From RHLJ01 sp048058975 (lineage in GTDB: Bacteria > Bacteroidota > Rhodothermia > Balneolales > Balneolaceae), in the NCBI GenBank assembly GCA_048058975.1, contig JBLLNP010000013.1:1-64000 (forward strand): a stretch of DNA of 64,000 nt, read 5' to 3'. The position numbers were made by a program, and so were the translations under genes. The notes under the pieces were generated by a model that was given only the letters and a program-made list of their open reading frames with translations, was not told the origin of the DNA and did no database searches. Of this stretch, positions 27,129 through 36,913 are shown one piece after another; positions within the stretch are counted from its first letter, which is position 1; every line of letters starts with the position of its first letter.

Positions 27129-30100
27129 TAGTGTGCTACTCCAATTTTAACGAGCTTGGATTCGCTTTCTCCACCAACAGTTGCTTTTACCCGTGCGAAA
27201 TAAGCACCACTTCCCCAGTCGGCTGTAGAAATTGTTATTTCTTCAGGAGCTCCACCCCTTGCCTGAATCATTCGTTCAAAAATAACCCTTCCGGAATAAT
27301 CGATAATGGTGATTTCAACGGTACCTCCCGGGGACCGGACTTCAAATCTCAGGTTTGTTTCTTCATCGGCTGGATTAGGCCAGTTATATGTTTCTTTTGA
27401 ATTCAGAATTCTAAAGCTATTCTGGTTTCCTTCAGTGATATTGATGTAAGCAGAAACTTTATTATAGGGATTAGAACCATAACGTCCCGGCCATTGAGCA
27501 GTTGTGAAATTAGTAAATTGCCATGCTTTTAAGTCTCCGGTATGGCTGATCGCATACAATTTGTCTTCATACATAACAGGATGAATAGGCTGGAAGTCTT
27601 TTCCTACAGCTCCACCTACATATAATGGAAACCCTTCTATTGGGCTACCTGCGGTTTCATAAGCGAAGATATTCACCGAATACTCATCTTGTCCAACTAC
27701 AAGTATATCCTGGATATTATCTCCGGTAATATCAGCAATGATTGGGGTTCCGATAAACTGAATTCCCTCCGGAGAGGAGATAGGTGTGTTTGCAAGGAGG
27801 GCTCCGTTCAGATTATAACCTTCAATAGTGCTTTCTGCCCGGTTCACCCGGTAGATGTATCCTTCATCAACAATGGCAGGCCATTCGGCTTTTTCTTCCT
27901 CGAAGATTTCTGTGAAAGACTCATCTGCTTGAGGATTTATAATGCTAAACTTTCCATCTTCAAAAAGGTAGTAGAGGTTTCCGTTGTTAGTGCTGATGGT
28001 TCCTGCAAAAAGTCTGTCGGCTGCAGTTGATGTATAATCAGGAATATCTTCTCCAACAAAAGAAACCACATTGTTGTTAATACCTACAAACTTCCCGCCA
28101 ATAATTTCTGAGCGGAATTCATAGCCGGAGGTGTTTTGAATAATATTTCCAGTTTCTGAGTCCACGGAATTTAGTGTAAAATCTATATCAATAATTACTC
28201 CATCCTGTGAGCTGACAAAACCAGTTGTTTGAACAACACTTACTTCCCAACCTGCAATGCCGTTTTCTGAATCATATTCCTCAAGCTCACCATCCGGAAA
28301 AATAGAAGGGTCGTCTTTTGTAATTAATGAACTACCTAAAATAAGTGGTTGTTGGGTTCTTCTATCTCGAAAACCAATCGAGGAGGAGCTATTTACGTCA
28401 AAAATTCTATAGAAATACTTTCCAGAAGAAATAACTAATGTATCATTCAAGGAGACTATGCTCCTGAGCCCCTGGGGAAAATAATCAGAATAGGAAGTCG
28501 AGTCGGTATAAAAATCTTCGAAACCAGTTCGAAAGTTCACAACTTCTTCAAACCCTGATTTATTCTCTACATTTCTGATTCTGAAAGAAGCTTGTGGAAG
28601 ATTATCTGAGAAATCATAGAATTCAAAAAAGGACTTTGCTCCCGAATTGCTGTTGTTGTTAGGGTAAGTTTCTGGTCCAAAAATATTATCCGGGTTTAAA
28701 TCGATAGTTCTGGTTTGGGTTACAACCCGGTAGTTGTTTCCAGACCACCAAAAATCGAAAGCGAAACCGAAGGTAGGGGAGTTATCGAGTAAGCCTTCAT
28801 CCAAGCCAATATCCTGGGCCCCATCACCTTCTTCTAAATCCACACCACGGCGTTCGGGATCAATATTTACTTTTCCATTTTCCAACTGCTGATTAATGAC
28901 CGCTTCATCAATATGCCAAATCAGGATGCCTCCATTCAGCTCACGGTCGTCATCGGTGCCTTCACGTTCATCAGCACCGATATCAAGTCCACCTGGGAGG
29001 CTCCAATCGAAGTTGCTTACATCAACAACGGTTCCGGCATCTAAAAGACTGTCAAAACCTTGTTCCTGGAAAACGAATGCTAAATCACTATTGGTGAAGG
29101 TTTTCTGAGCTTCAGAACCATCAGGCCTTCGGGTAGTGATAACAACTCCGGTCCCATCTAAATCTCGATGTCGATTTTCGATTAAAAAATATTCCGTTGA
29201 GGAAAGTTCATATTTGGCAATGCTGCTTGGCGGGGCAATAGAATAAATAGATGTAGCCGGCAACGAAATAGGATTGTTTGAGTCCTCCGTGATTAAAAAA
29301 GGTGTTTCCCATCCTAAGAAAACTTTCTCCCAGGCAGAGGGTTCTGGAGGAAGAAGTCCGTTGTATGCAAAAAATCCTGCCCCATCCATTAATCCAAAAC
29401 GACCAATAGCCGGCTCTCCGGTTTCAGTATTGAATAAATCTGGTAACCCAAGATAACTGCCAATGGATGCACATAATAATCCATTAATCGAAAGTGGAAA
29501 TACAATTTCGTTTTCAGAGATGTCTTCACCTCTTCGGGACTCTGTTCGGGGAATAATCATGGAGTTCTTAACTACAAATGCTCCACCATTGATTGAAAAG
29601 CCATCAAAATCGTTGCCCAGCCATTGTTCTAAATCCTGCTCTCTCATGTAAATAGATGGAATGTCGAATGGGGTAATGTCAAGGCTGGTTCCGGTGAGTT
29701 CTACGTCACGACCAACGCCCGCATGAAATACTACAAAAGCAGTGTTGTCAGGTTCATAAATAGACGGGTTAAAATCTCCTTGTTGATCCACTTTCTCCCA
29801 AACATCCTGAAGAAAAAGAGCGAGTTTTTCGGTGGTAAAAGTTTCACCAATGGGGGAGTATTCCTCCATAGGTTTATCTAACGTGTAAACATTTGGAAGT
29901 ACTTCATATTGGATGTTTAGTTGTCCATCGGAGGATTTATCAAAATAGTTTTTGGCAAATTCCAGATGAGCCTCAAAGTAGTTTTGGTTATGAGGTAAAG
30001 GATCGATGTAGGTATTTTCCTGATTGGAAAGGTAGGGTAGACCTTCCATACCATTTTCTCCAAATACTCCGGTTCCGGAAGTAAGTCGGTTATCATCCTC

Positions 30101-30295
30101 CTGAAACTCAACCATCACTGCTAAAACATTCAGTGTTCCAGTTCTGGGTGCAGAATCAGAAACGGGAATAGGGTTGGAAATCGCATGAGTTCGCTTCAAC
30201 TCAAATTTCTGAGCTAACGATGGAGCCGATGCAAACAAAAAGAGCATGCCCACTATAACTAACATGCTCTTAAGAAAAACGGGGTTGGATTTCAT
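27128..30295 (-). CDS. M6-like pseudo-peptidase with type IX sorting domain
   Basis: The 1055-residue protein has a signal peptide (ASAPSLAQ) and an immune-inhibitor-A/M6-type region (about 50-370): YFEAHLEFAKNYF, a GLPDLF segment, GRFGLMDG and SAWEKVFLGW. Where M6 enzymes have HExGH just before xLGLPDL, this one reads ASIGS (276-280), so the zinc ligands and catalytic Glu are absent. An FG-GAP/propeller-like middle follows. The last 90 residues (YNWPNPADEE...GSGAYFARVKA) are a T9SS type A sorting domain. It lies 5 nt after porV in the same transcript, and is probably a non-catalytic surface protein. Confidence 0.82.
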   Translation of the reverse strand: MKSNPVFLKSMLVIVGMLFLFASAPSLAQKFELKRTHAISNPIPVSDSAPRTGTLNVLAVMVEFQEDDNRLTSGTGVFGENGMEGLPYLSNQENTYIDPLPHNQNYFEAHLEFAKNYFDKSSDGQLNIQYEVLPNVYTLDKPMEEYSPIGETFTTEKLALFLQDVWEKVDQQGDFNPSIYEPDNTAFVVFHAGVGRDVELTGTSLDITPFDIPSIYMREQDLEQWLGNDFDGFSINGGAFVVKNSMIIPRTESRRGEDISENEIVFPLSINGLLCASIGSYLGLPDLFNTETGEPAIGRFGLMDGAGFFAYNGLLPPEPSAWEKVFLGWETPFLITEDSNNPISLPATSIYSIAPPSSIAKYELSSTEYFLIENRHRDLDGTGVVITTRRPDGSEAQKTFTNSDLAFVFQEQGFDSLLDAGTVVDVSNFDWSLPGGLDIGADEREGTDDDRELNGGILIWHIDEAVINQQLENGKVNIDPERRGVDLEEGDGAQDIGLDEGLLDNSPTFGFAFDFWWSGNNYRVVTQTRTIDLNPDNIFGPETYPNNNSNSGAKSFFEFYDFSDNLPQASFRIRNVENKSGFEEVVNFRTGFEDFYTDSTSYSDYFPQGLRSIVSLNDTLVISSGKYFYRIFDVNSSSSIGFRDRRTQQPLILGSSLITKDDPSIFPDGELEEYDSENGIAGWEVSVVQTTGFVSSQDGVIIDIDFTLNSVDSETGNIIQNTSGYEFRSEIIGGKFVGINNNVVSFVGEDIPDYTSTAADRLFAGTISTNNGNLYYLFEDGKFSIINPQADESFTEIFEEEKAEWPAIVDEGYIYRVNRAESTIEGYNLNGALLANTPISSPEGIQFIGTPIIADITGDNIQDILVVGQDEYSVNIFAYETAGSPIEGFPLYVGGAVGKDFQPIHPVMYEDKLYAISHTGDLKAWQFTNFTTAQWPGRYGSNPYNKVSAYINITEGNQNSFRILNSKETYNWPNPADEETNLRFEVRSPGGTVEITIIDYSGRVIFERMIQARGGAPEEITISTADWGSGAYFARVKATVGGESESKLVKIGVAH

Positions 30296-30300
30296 TCCAT

Positions 30301-31443
30301 TTAAAAATTCATGAGAACACTAAATCGTAGTGTATTCGCTAACGGATGATCAGACTCTAATGTTTTTATATAACTGAAATCAACACCAAAAGAATTATAT
30401 CTCAGTCCGGCTCCAAAAGTGATATATTTTCTATCGCCATTTTCAGGGTCTTCGTAGTAATATCCACCTCGAAGTGCGAAAAGATTGTTATACCAATACT
30501 CTGCTCCTACACCAAACATAAATTGTTGAATCAAACTGAGCTCAACATTTTCTTGACCGTTAAAACGCGTATATGGTCCCCAAGAGTCAAACAAAGCTTC
30601 AATCGGACCAGAAGCTATATAGGTGGTATCCATCTCGCCTCCTTGTTCTGTGATTACTTCTTTATTGCGAGCCATGATTTTGGAAACATCAGATGCAATA
30701 GTAATTCTGTTAAAACCTTCTGGATCGAGTTCATAATCAAACGCCACTCCAAATCTTAAAACAGTTGGCAGAGGGTCTTTTTGAGCATTATCAGTGTATT
30801 GAATTGCAGGCCCCAGATTTGATAAGTTTAAACCTGTACTAAATCTGGCCGTATTCCCACCAAGAGTAAAAGGATTCGTTTTATAAAGGTAAGACAAATC
30901 AAGCGCAACGCTACTACCAGGATTCACATCTTGAGCATCTACTCTTATGCCACTAGCAAGGCTGGAATAAATACCACGTAAACCAACACCTACGGCGAAA
31001 TTTTCATTTACCTGAAATCCATAGGATAATCCAACGGCTACTTCATAGCTATTGAATCTAGAAAGAAGGTTGTTCGTTGCATCTCTGTTTTCTTGTTCGC
31101 CGAGGTTAAGAAATGTGATGTGACCGCCAATGGTTCCTATCCCTTCCACGTAATATTTTCCAACCAGATAATCATAGAATAAGTCGCTAACGTTAAAATT
31201 AGCCAGCCAATTTGAATGTGTAATACTAATCTGGTTATCCTTTTGGAAAGCCAAACCGGCCGGGTTCCAGAACATGGCGGCGGCATTATCGGCAATTGCA
31301 ACCCCTGTATTACCCATTGCGGCTCCTCGGGAGTCGGGTTCAATTTGTAAAAAAGGTACAGCGGTTATACCTATTTGGGCATTCGAAACTACAGGAAATA
31401 CGAATAGCGAAATTGCTATTACTAACAAATATATTTTTTTCAT
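30301..31443 (-). CDS. porV: Type IX secretion outer-membrane protein PorV
   Basis: The 380-residue protein has a signal peptide (PVVSNAQIG) and the PorV/FadL-like opening FLQIEPDSRGAAMGNTGVAI, then NAAAMFWNPAGLA, a stretch of amphipathic beta strands and a C-terminal aromatic end (LRFSVLMNF). PorV is the outer-membrane shuttle that takes T9SS cargo from the translocon to the PorU attachment complex. It directly follows the porU sortase gene (61-nt gap), matching known porUV pairs. Confidence 0.9.
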   Translation of the reverse strand: MKKIYLLVIAISLFVFPVVSNAQIGITAVPFLQIEPDSRGAAMGNTGVAIADNAAAMFWNPAGLAFQKDNQISITHSNWLANFNVSDLFYDYLVGKYYVEGIGTIGGHITFLNLGEQENRDATNNLLSRFNSYEVAVGLSYGFQVNENFAVGVGLRGIYSSLASGIRVDAQDVNPGSSVALDLSYLYKTNPFTLGGNTARFSTGLNLSNLGPAIQYTDNAQKDPLPTVLRFGVAFDYELDPEGFNRITIASDVSKIMARNKEVITEQGGEMDTTYIASGPIEALFDSWGPYTRFNGQENVELSLIQQFMFGVGAEYWYNNLFALRGGYYYEDPENGDRKYITFGAGLRYNSFGVDFSYIKTLESDHPLANTLRFSVLMNF

Positions 31444-31504
31444 AGATGATAAATAGTTAGATCCGCAATATAACGGATTAAAGATACATATATGTTGGTT
31501 AAAC

Positions 31505-34500
31505 TTATCGGATTATTACGAGCTTTTCGATTTTCTCGGTTGTTTTTCTTCCTTCGGGGGTATCTGTTGCAACCCGAAGCACATAAATATAAGTACCGTT
31601 ACCCAGGCGATCATTATCCCTGTCACGGCCATTCCATGGAATACTGGCATAAGAACTAAGTGTATTACTTGGTGGTATGTATTCTTCAATACGGTGTACA
31701 GGTTTTCCACTTAAAGTGTATATACGGATATCTACTTCTAGTGGATTTCCCTGTTGATTATGCTCGAAGGTAAAAGACGTAGCATTGTTCATAGGATTCG
31801 GGTAGTTATAAACATTATCAACTACCAAATCCTGTTGATCGGCCACCTGAAAGAAAACTTCTTTTTCAGATGGATTATTATGTACATCCCAGGCTCGAAC
31901 TCTTAGCGTGTAATTACCTTCTGGAATACTTTCCAGCGGGTACTCGATACGCCCACTCGTATAATCATTTAAAGTGCCCTCGAAGAAATCGTTGAGCACA
32001 AAGGTTTGTTGTGGTTTTGTATCGATTGTAGCAATTATTTCATGTCCTACTCCTGTTCCTGTAGTGTTGATTCCGGAGCTGTCGCTCAGCTCTACAATTA
32101 GATTTGGGGAGTCGTTAGCGAGGCTCCCATTTATAAAAGATTGATCATTCAGGTAAACATCTAAAACGGGGCCTTTGCCATCGTTTACTGCATTTAGATT
32201 TACCCCGTTAAAAACTATATCCCTGTATGCACCACCAGCGGTGATTTCCCCGTTCTTAGCGTAAACAACAATGCGCCCTTTGTTTTCAGAAAAGCTGATG
32301 TCTTTTGGAATGATAAATGTTACTGAGTATTCACCGTTTTCGGCAAGAGTTTTACCTTTAAAAAGCACATCGTTTTCGGCCTCATAGGTGCATACTTTAT
32401 TAGTATTTTGATTTAGATAACAATCGTTTGGTTCATCGAACCAAACCCTGTCAGTGGGAATACTAATAGTACGTGGAGCATCAAAAAGGGTAATGGAAAC
32501 TTCTCCATTAAAATCAGACTCAATTTCGCCGGTGGCATTTCGAATAGTCCCATTAATAGTAACCTGATCCAAAGCTTTGATAGTAAGAACAGTATCCTGA
32601 GCTACTACATCCAAGCCGTTAATAGTTTCAACACGTGCATTTTTATCAGGGAAAGCAAATTGCAGAGCAGGATCTCCTAACAGTATGAATTTTCGGTTGT
32701 TATCCTCCGAGCCTACACTGGTATTTTTTGTGCGTAGATAAATTTCACCAAGTGTGAGCGGCTCTCCATTCTCATCCCTTTCAATCATATTTTGGGAGAG
32801 CTCAATGTTTAATCCATAATTGAGACCTCCTGGACTTCCACTTGTGTAAACAACCCTGGTTGTAGTAAAACTTGCGATCGCTCCTCCATTATCGGCAAAG
32901 ACTAGCTTTTCAGCTCCTGACTGAACATTAATATCGTCGTATCTTCCGAATTGACAGGTTGCTGTAACAAATAGTGTAAGCCTGTTCCTGTTAGTCAACT
33001 GTGAGATGTAATCTGAGGTATAAAGTTCTTCATCAGTAAGGGTTTGGGCATTTCCGTGCCCTGAGTAATTCATAACCAGTGTGCCTGAATTAATAGTGTT
33101 AATGAAATCAGCTGTTGCAGAAGGAAACTGTCGGCCAGCTCCTGTAACTTCCTCGGGATAATCGAATAGATAAATCTTTTTTGCTCTTCCTCCTTTTTCC
33201 TCAAGGTTCATTCTCCGTAGGGTTCCATCTGCGTTTTCTACATGAAGATCTCTGTTTCTATCGGGCTCCGATGGTAAATCATCATCGGCTGCAAAAGTAA
33301 AGAGGTTTTGCCAATCTCCGTCATTTGCAGGGTTTTCATATCTGCGGATTTTATCAAGAGCAATAGCAGCTTCGCTACGGTTTTGTGCTGATATACGGCC
33401 TATTCCAAGATCAACCCTCGCTGAGCTATTTAGTAAACCTTCTGAATCATCCATTAGCCCAAAAAAATCATCGCTGCCATAAGAATGGGTTCGGTGAATT
33501 GATTCGGAGGTTTGATAGGTTAAAACATGATTAGTGAATGAATTTGAGATCACATTTTTTGTATCGTAGGTAGTGTCACCAAAAAGGAGAAGATATTTTG
33601 GCGGTGATTCACCATCAGCAACAGCTACATCCCATAGATGCTTAAGAAAGTCTCTAATTGCGGTAGGGTCTTTAACCCCGGAAGAGAATTCATTTAGAAT
33701 CTGAGTCTGGGTAACCACTAAAGGAGTTAAACCACTCTGCGCCCGGTGTGCAGCAAGTTCCTGAGCGAAGTCTAAGAATAAATCAGAGGTAACAATTATG
33801 TAATCAGGATAATTGGATGTACCAAATAGATTTTGATTGGGTATCGCAGTTCCGGCTTGAGGTGTCCAGGGGTTAGCCTGTACTATAATTTGATTATTGG
33901 GGTCTGTGTTATAAACTAAGCTGTAATCTGAACCTTCAGCGCTAATAGTAAGTAATTTAGGCTGTACGGGGTTGGTAACATCCATTGCAAAAGGAGTGTT
34001 AGAGAAACCGGACATTTTGTAATCTGCAATCTCATTTATTGAACCATCAGCAGGAGAGAAAAAGAAAAGCTGATTATTTTTTGCAGTTAATTCACGTCTC
34101 ACAACAAAACTTAAGTAATCAACAAAAGCATTACCTCCAGAGTCAGTATTTCTCATCATAAGGTCAACTTCTAAAATACCATCACTGTTTGATATTTGGA
34201 CCGGTACACTTCCCAAGAAAAATCTTCTTGCAGATTCATTTAGATAGGAATTATAATCGTTGGTTATTCTGGCAATAGTAAAATTGCGCAGTGACTGATT
34301 ATTGAAATTCATCTCAAAGGAGGTGCTAGTAGTAGAGCGAAGATAAATCTGAGCAGAAACTAAAATGGGAGTCGTTGCATCAATATCAGGAAGGGTATCT
34401 CTGAATACATTAATAAACTGATTGGCTGACGAAGCAGGAATAGTTTGACCTAGCCAGTATCGACCTGATTTTTGTTTTGTTTCCGTTTTAGTTAATTCTT

Positions 34501-35410
34501 CTTCTTTCCATATAAAATCATCAAAAGAGGTAATGGTTCTGGAGGCGCTTAACCCTGAATTAACGGCGCTAAGTCGTTCCCCTTGTGTATCTCCGATTGT
34601 TAGAAATACAAAGGTGTTGTTGCTGTATGGGTGAAGGGTATGGCGAAATGAATTGCCAACTCTGGATTCATTATGAGGGCTATTCTTATAGAAAACAACC
34701 CGGTCATTTTGGTCGAAGCTGCCATCATTTTCTCCTTGAACAAAAATTGGAATCTGAGAGAATTCGGGACGGTCAACGCTATTTCCTTCTGGGAGTTGAT
34801 AGCCATCTGTACCCCAAAGTTGAATATTTCTTGGATCAATCCCACCCACATCAATTCCAAGTTCAGATAAATATGAGGCATCTAGCTGATAAATGCCCCG
34901 TTTTGCTATAGGGATTTTATACCAGGATCCACTAGCTAAAGGATGGTCTTCAGGAATTATATTCTTTCTCTTTACAGAAGATACCGGAACCTCTTCGTTT
35001 ACTTTATATACTCTGAATCGAATATTCCGGGTATGCAATATTGCATTAGGGGCATAACGGGTAAGGTGGATTCTTAAAGAGGCTACCTCTTTACCTCTGT
35101 ACATTCCAGGAGCGACTACTTCTGCAACCGGACTTTCGGATGAACTGATGTTTAAAGCAATTTTCTTCGGTTCTGATATTGTTTCTTGATGAGAAACTAC
35201 AGATTGGTCTAGAACTTCATATTTGGCGACCCCATTCTCAATTGGAACCATAAATTCATAAGCAGGATGAATACCTAAATCGCTGTTAATGATTTCATAG
35301 TCTATGTAAGTATCGGTTACAGCGATTTTACGAAGTTCCTGAGCATTAGCCACACCTATAAAAAGGAATAGAAAGAGTAAAGAACTGATATATGAAAATC
35401 TTAAAAACAT
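31505..35410 (-). CDS. porU: Type IX secretion sortase PorU (C25 family)
   Basis: The 1301-residue protein has a signal peptide (IGVANAQ), an N-terminal beta region, and a C25 gingipain-type domain with the catalytic pair His785 (NYSGHGNAQT) and Cys819 (FVTATCQFG). It ends in a FlgD-like/type A C-terminal domain from about residue 1195 (NVYNYPNPMNN...GNGTYIYVLRV). PorU cleaves the C-terminal signal of T9SS cargo at the cell surface and transfers it to anionic lipopolysaccharide. It is the first gene of the block that continues to rpe. Confidence 0.93.
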   Translation of the reverse strand: MFLRFSYISSLLFLFLFIGVANAQELRKIAVTDTYIDYEIINSDLGIHPAYEFMVPIENGVAKYEVLDQSVVSHQETISEPKKIALNISSSESPVAEVVAPGMYRGKEVASLRIHLTRYAPNAILHTRNIRFRVYKVNEEVPVSSVKRKNIIPEDHPLASGSWYKIPIAKRGIYQLDASYLSELGIDVGGIDPRNIQLWGTDGYQLPEGNSVDRPEFSQIPIFVQGENDGSFDQNDRVVFYKNSPHNESRVGNSFRHTLHPYSNNTFVFLTIGDTQGERLSAVNSGLSASRTITSFDDFIWKEEELTKTETKQKSGRYWLGQTIPASSANQFINVFRDTLPDIDATTPILVSAQIYLRSTTSTSFEMNFNNQSLRNFTIARITNDYNSYLNESARRFFLGSVPVQISNSDGILEVDLMMRNTDSGGNAFVDYLSFVVRRELTAKNNQLFFFSPADGSINEIADYKMSGFSNTPFAMDVTNPVQPKLLTISAEGSDYSLVYNTDPNNQIIVQANPWTPQAGTAIPNQNLFGTSNYPDYIIVTSDLFLDFAQELAAHRAQSGLTPLVVTQTQILNEFSSGVKDPTAIRDFLKHLWDVAVADGESPPKYLLLFGDTTYDTKNVISNSFTNHVLTYQTSESIHRTHSYGSDDFFGLMDDSEGLLNSSARVDLGIGRISAQNRSEAAIALDKIRRYENPANDGDWQNLFTFAADDDLPSEPDRNRDLHVENADGTLRRMNLEEKGGRAKKIYLFDYPEEVTGAGRQFPSATADFINTINSGTLVMNYSGHGNAQTLTDEELYTSDYISQLTNRNRLTLFVTATCQFGRYDDINVQSGAEKLVFADNGGAIASFTTTRVVYTSGSPGGLNYGLNIELSQNMIERDENGEPLTLGEIYLRTKNTSVGSEDNNRKFILLGDPALQFAFPDKNARVETINGLDVVAQDTVLTIKALDQVTINGTIRNATGEIESDFNGEVSITLFDAPRTISIPTDRVWFDEPNDCYLNQNTNKVCTYEAENDVLFKGKTLAENGEYSVTFIIPKDISFSENKGRIVVYAKNGEITAGGAYRDIVFNGVNLNAVNDGKGPVLDVYLNDQSFINGSLANDSPNLIVELSDSSGINTTGTGVGHEIIATIDTKPQQTFVLNDFFEGTLNDYTSGRIEYPLESIPEGNYTLRVRAWDVHNNPSEKEVFFQVADQQDLVVDNVYNYPNPMNNATSFTFEHNQQGNPLEVDIRIYTLSGKPVHRIEEYIPPSNTLSSYASIPWNGRDRDNDRLGNGTYIYVLRVATDTPEGRKTTEKIEKLVIIR

Positions 35411-35653
35411 ATAGAGGTAAAACCGGGTTCAGAGTCTGATATTGCTGAATTAAAAAATTCTCAGCTTGCAGAACAAAACCTGTTTAAGAATAATCTTTAA
35501 CGTTGAGATTAGCTTTTGAATCCATACAGTAACAAGGTCCTTTTTGGGGTTAAAAAGAGAATTTGTAGCTGTTTTGTATGGTCTGTTGAGTTCGTTAAAG
35601 ATGAATGCTAATTATAGTAGTGGAATGTTATAATGTCAACTTAAAAACATTTT

Positions 35654-36832
35654 TTACAGCATTTCTAATACTATTGATGAAGCCCCGCCGCCGCCATTAC
35701 AAATTCCGGCGCAACCATATTTTCCACCAGTCCTTTTCAATGCATGAATTAAGGTAACTACAATACGTGCACCGGAACATCCGATGGGGTGTCCAATGCT
35801 CACAGCTCCCCCATGAATATTTACTTTTTCAGGATTCAATTCAAGAATCTGGTTATTAGCAAGAGCTACAACAGAAAAAGCTTCATTAATCTCGAAAAGG
35901 TCAATATCATCTTTTGATAGCCCTGCTTTTTTTAGAGCTATAGGTATTGCATCAGCAGGAGCAGTAGTAAACCATTCGGGGGCTTTAGCAGCACTTGCAT
36001 GGCTAATAATTCTCGCCAGAGGTCTAAGTCCTAATTCAGAGGCTTTTTCCTCACTCATTAATAAAACGGCTGCAGCACCATCATTTATACTGGATGCATT
36101 CGCAGCAGTAACAGTGCCTTCTTTTTCAAAAACAGGTCGTAGAGAAGGTATTTTCTCAAAATTTACTTTGCTTAACTCCTCGTCTTGGGTTACTTCAGTA
36201 ACATTCCCCTTTCTGTCCTTTACATTGATTTTAATGATTTCATTATCAAAACAACCCTCTTTATGAGCTTGAATAGCTCTTTTATAGGAGATGATAGCAT
36301 ATTCATCCTGTTCCTCTCTGCTTATCGAACATTCTTTTGCACATAGTTCGGCAGCGTTACCCATGGCATAATCATTATATACATCCCAAAGGCCGTCTTT
36401 CTGAATGCCGTCTTCAATTTTACCGTGCCCGTATTTTGAGCCCCATCGTTGGTTTGGAAGATAGTAAGGAACATTACTCATGCTCTCCATTCCTCCGGCA
36501 ACAATAATTTCGGCGTCCCCAAGGCGGATTTGATCGGCAGCAATCATAATGGCCTTCATCCCCGAAGCACATACTTTATTAATCGTAGTTGATGGAGTTA
36601 ACTTAGAAAGTCCTGCTTTTAACGCCGCCTGACGTGCCGGTGCTTGTCCAATTCCTGCTGTTAACACATTTCCCATTACCACTTCATTAACCAAATCCGG
36701 AGAAATACCAGCAGATTTAATGACTTCCAGTATTGAGGCAGCACCTAGCTCGGGTGCAGTGAAAGAAGAAAGGCTTCCTCCGAAGGCTCCGATTGGGGTT
36801 CTTTTAGCTTCAACAATTACAACGTTTCTCAT
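35654..36832 (-). CDS. Acetyl-CoA C-acetyltransferase (thiolase)
   Basis: The 392-residue protein is a full-length biosynthetic/degradative thiolase: nucleophilic Cys88 in NKVCASGMKA, the NEAF motif, HGGAVSIGHPIGCSGAR with the catalytic His and Cys, and a final CNGGGGASS. It condenses two acetyl-CoA to acetoacetyl-CoA, or reverses this in beta-oxidation. It fits the acyl-CoA dehydrogenases and crotonase elsewhere in the window. A hairpin at 36863-36883 separates it from the upstream cystathionine gene. Confidence 0.95.
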   Translation of the reverse strand: MRNVVIVEAKRTPIGAFGGSLSSFTAPELGAASILEVIKSAGISPDLVNEVVMGNVLTAGIGQAPARQAALKAGLSKLTPSTTINKVCASGMKAIMIAADQIRLGDAEIIVAGGMESMSNVPYYLPNQRWGSKYGHGKIEDGIQKDGLWDVYNDYAMGNAAELCAKECSISREEQDEYAIISYKRAIQAHKEGCFDNEIIKINVKDRKGNVTEVTQDEELSKVNFEKIPSLRPVFEKEGTVTAANASSINDGAAAVLLMSEEKASELGLRPLARIISHASAAKAPEWFTTAPADAIPIALKKAGLSKDDIDLFEINEAFSVVALANNQILELNPEKVNIHGGAVSIGHPIGCSGARIVVTLIHALKRTGGKYGCAGICNGGGGASSIVLEML

Positions 36833-36862
36833 TGGGATGAATAAGTTTTATGGGGATTACTG

Positions 36863-36883
36863 TAAGCGCTTTTTTAGCGCTTA
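36863..36883. terminator. Hairpin between thiolase and cystathionine gamma-synthase/lyase genes
   Basis: AAGCGCT-TTTTT-AGCGCTT gives a perfect 7-bp stem with a 5-nt loop. There is no clear downstream U-run, so it may be a weak terminator or a leader structure for the thiolase mRNA. Confidence 0.35.
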
Positions 36884-36913
36884 AAAGATACAAATAGTGT
36901 TAAAAAGGTGCTA

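Noticed and set aside
35411..35653. Terminator or promoter between porU and the thiolase gene
   Set aside because: Only a long-loop CCATACA/TGTATGG pair was found, too weak to call. No matching -7 element was seen.
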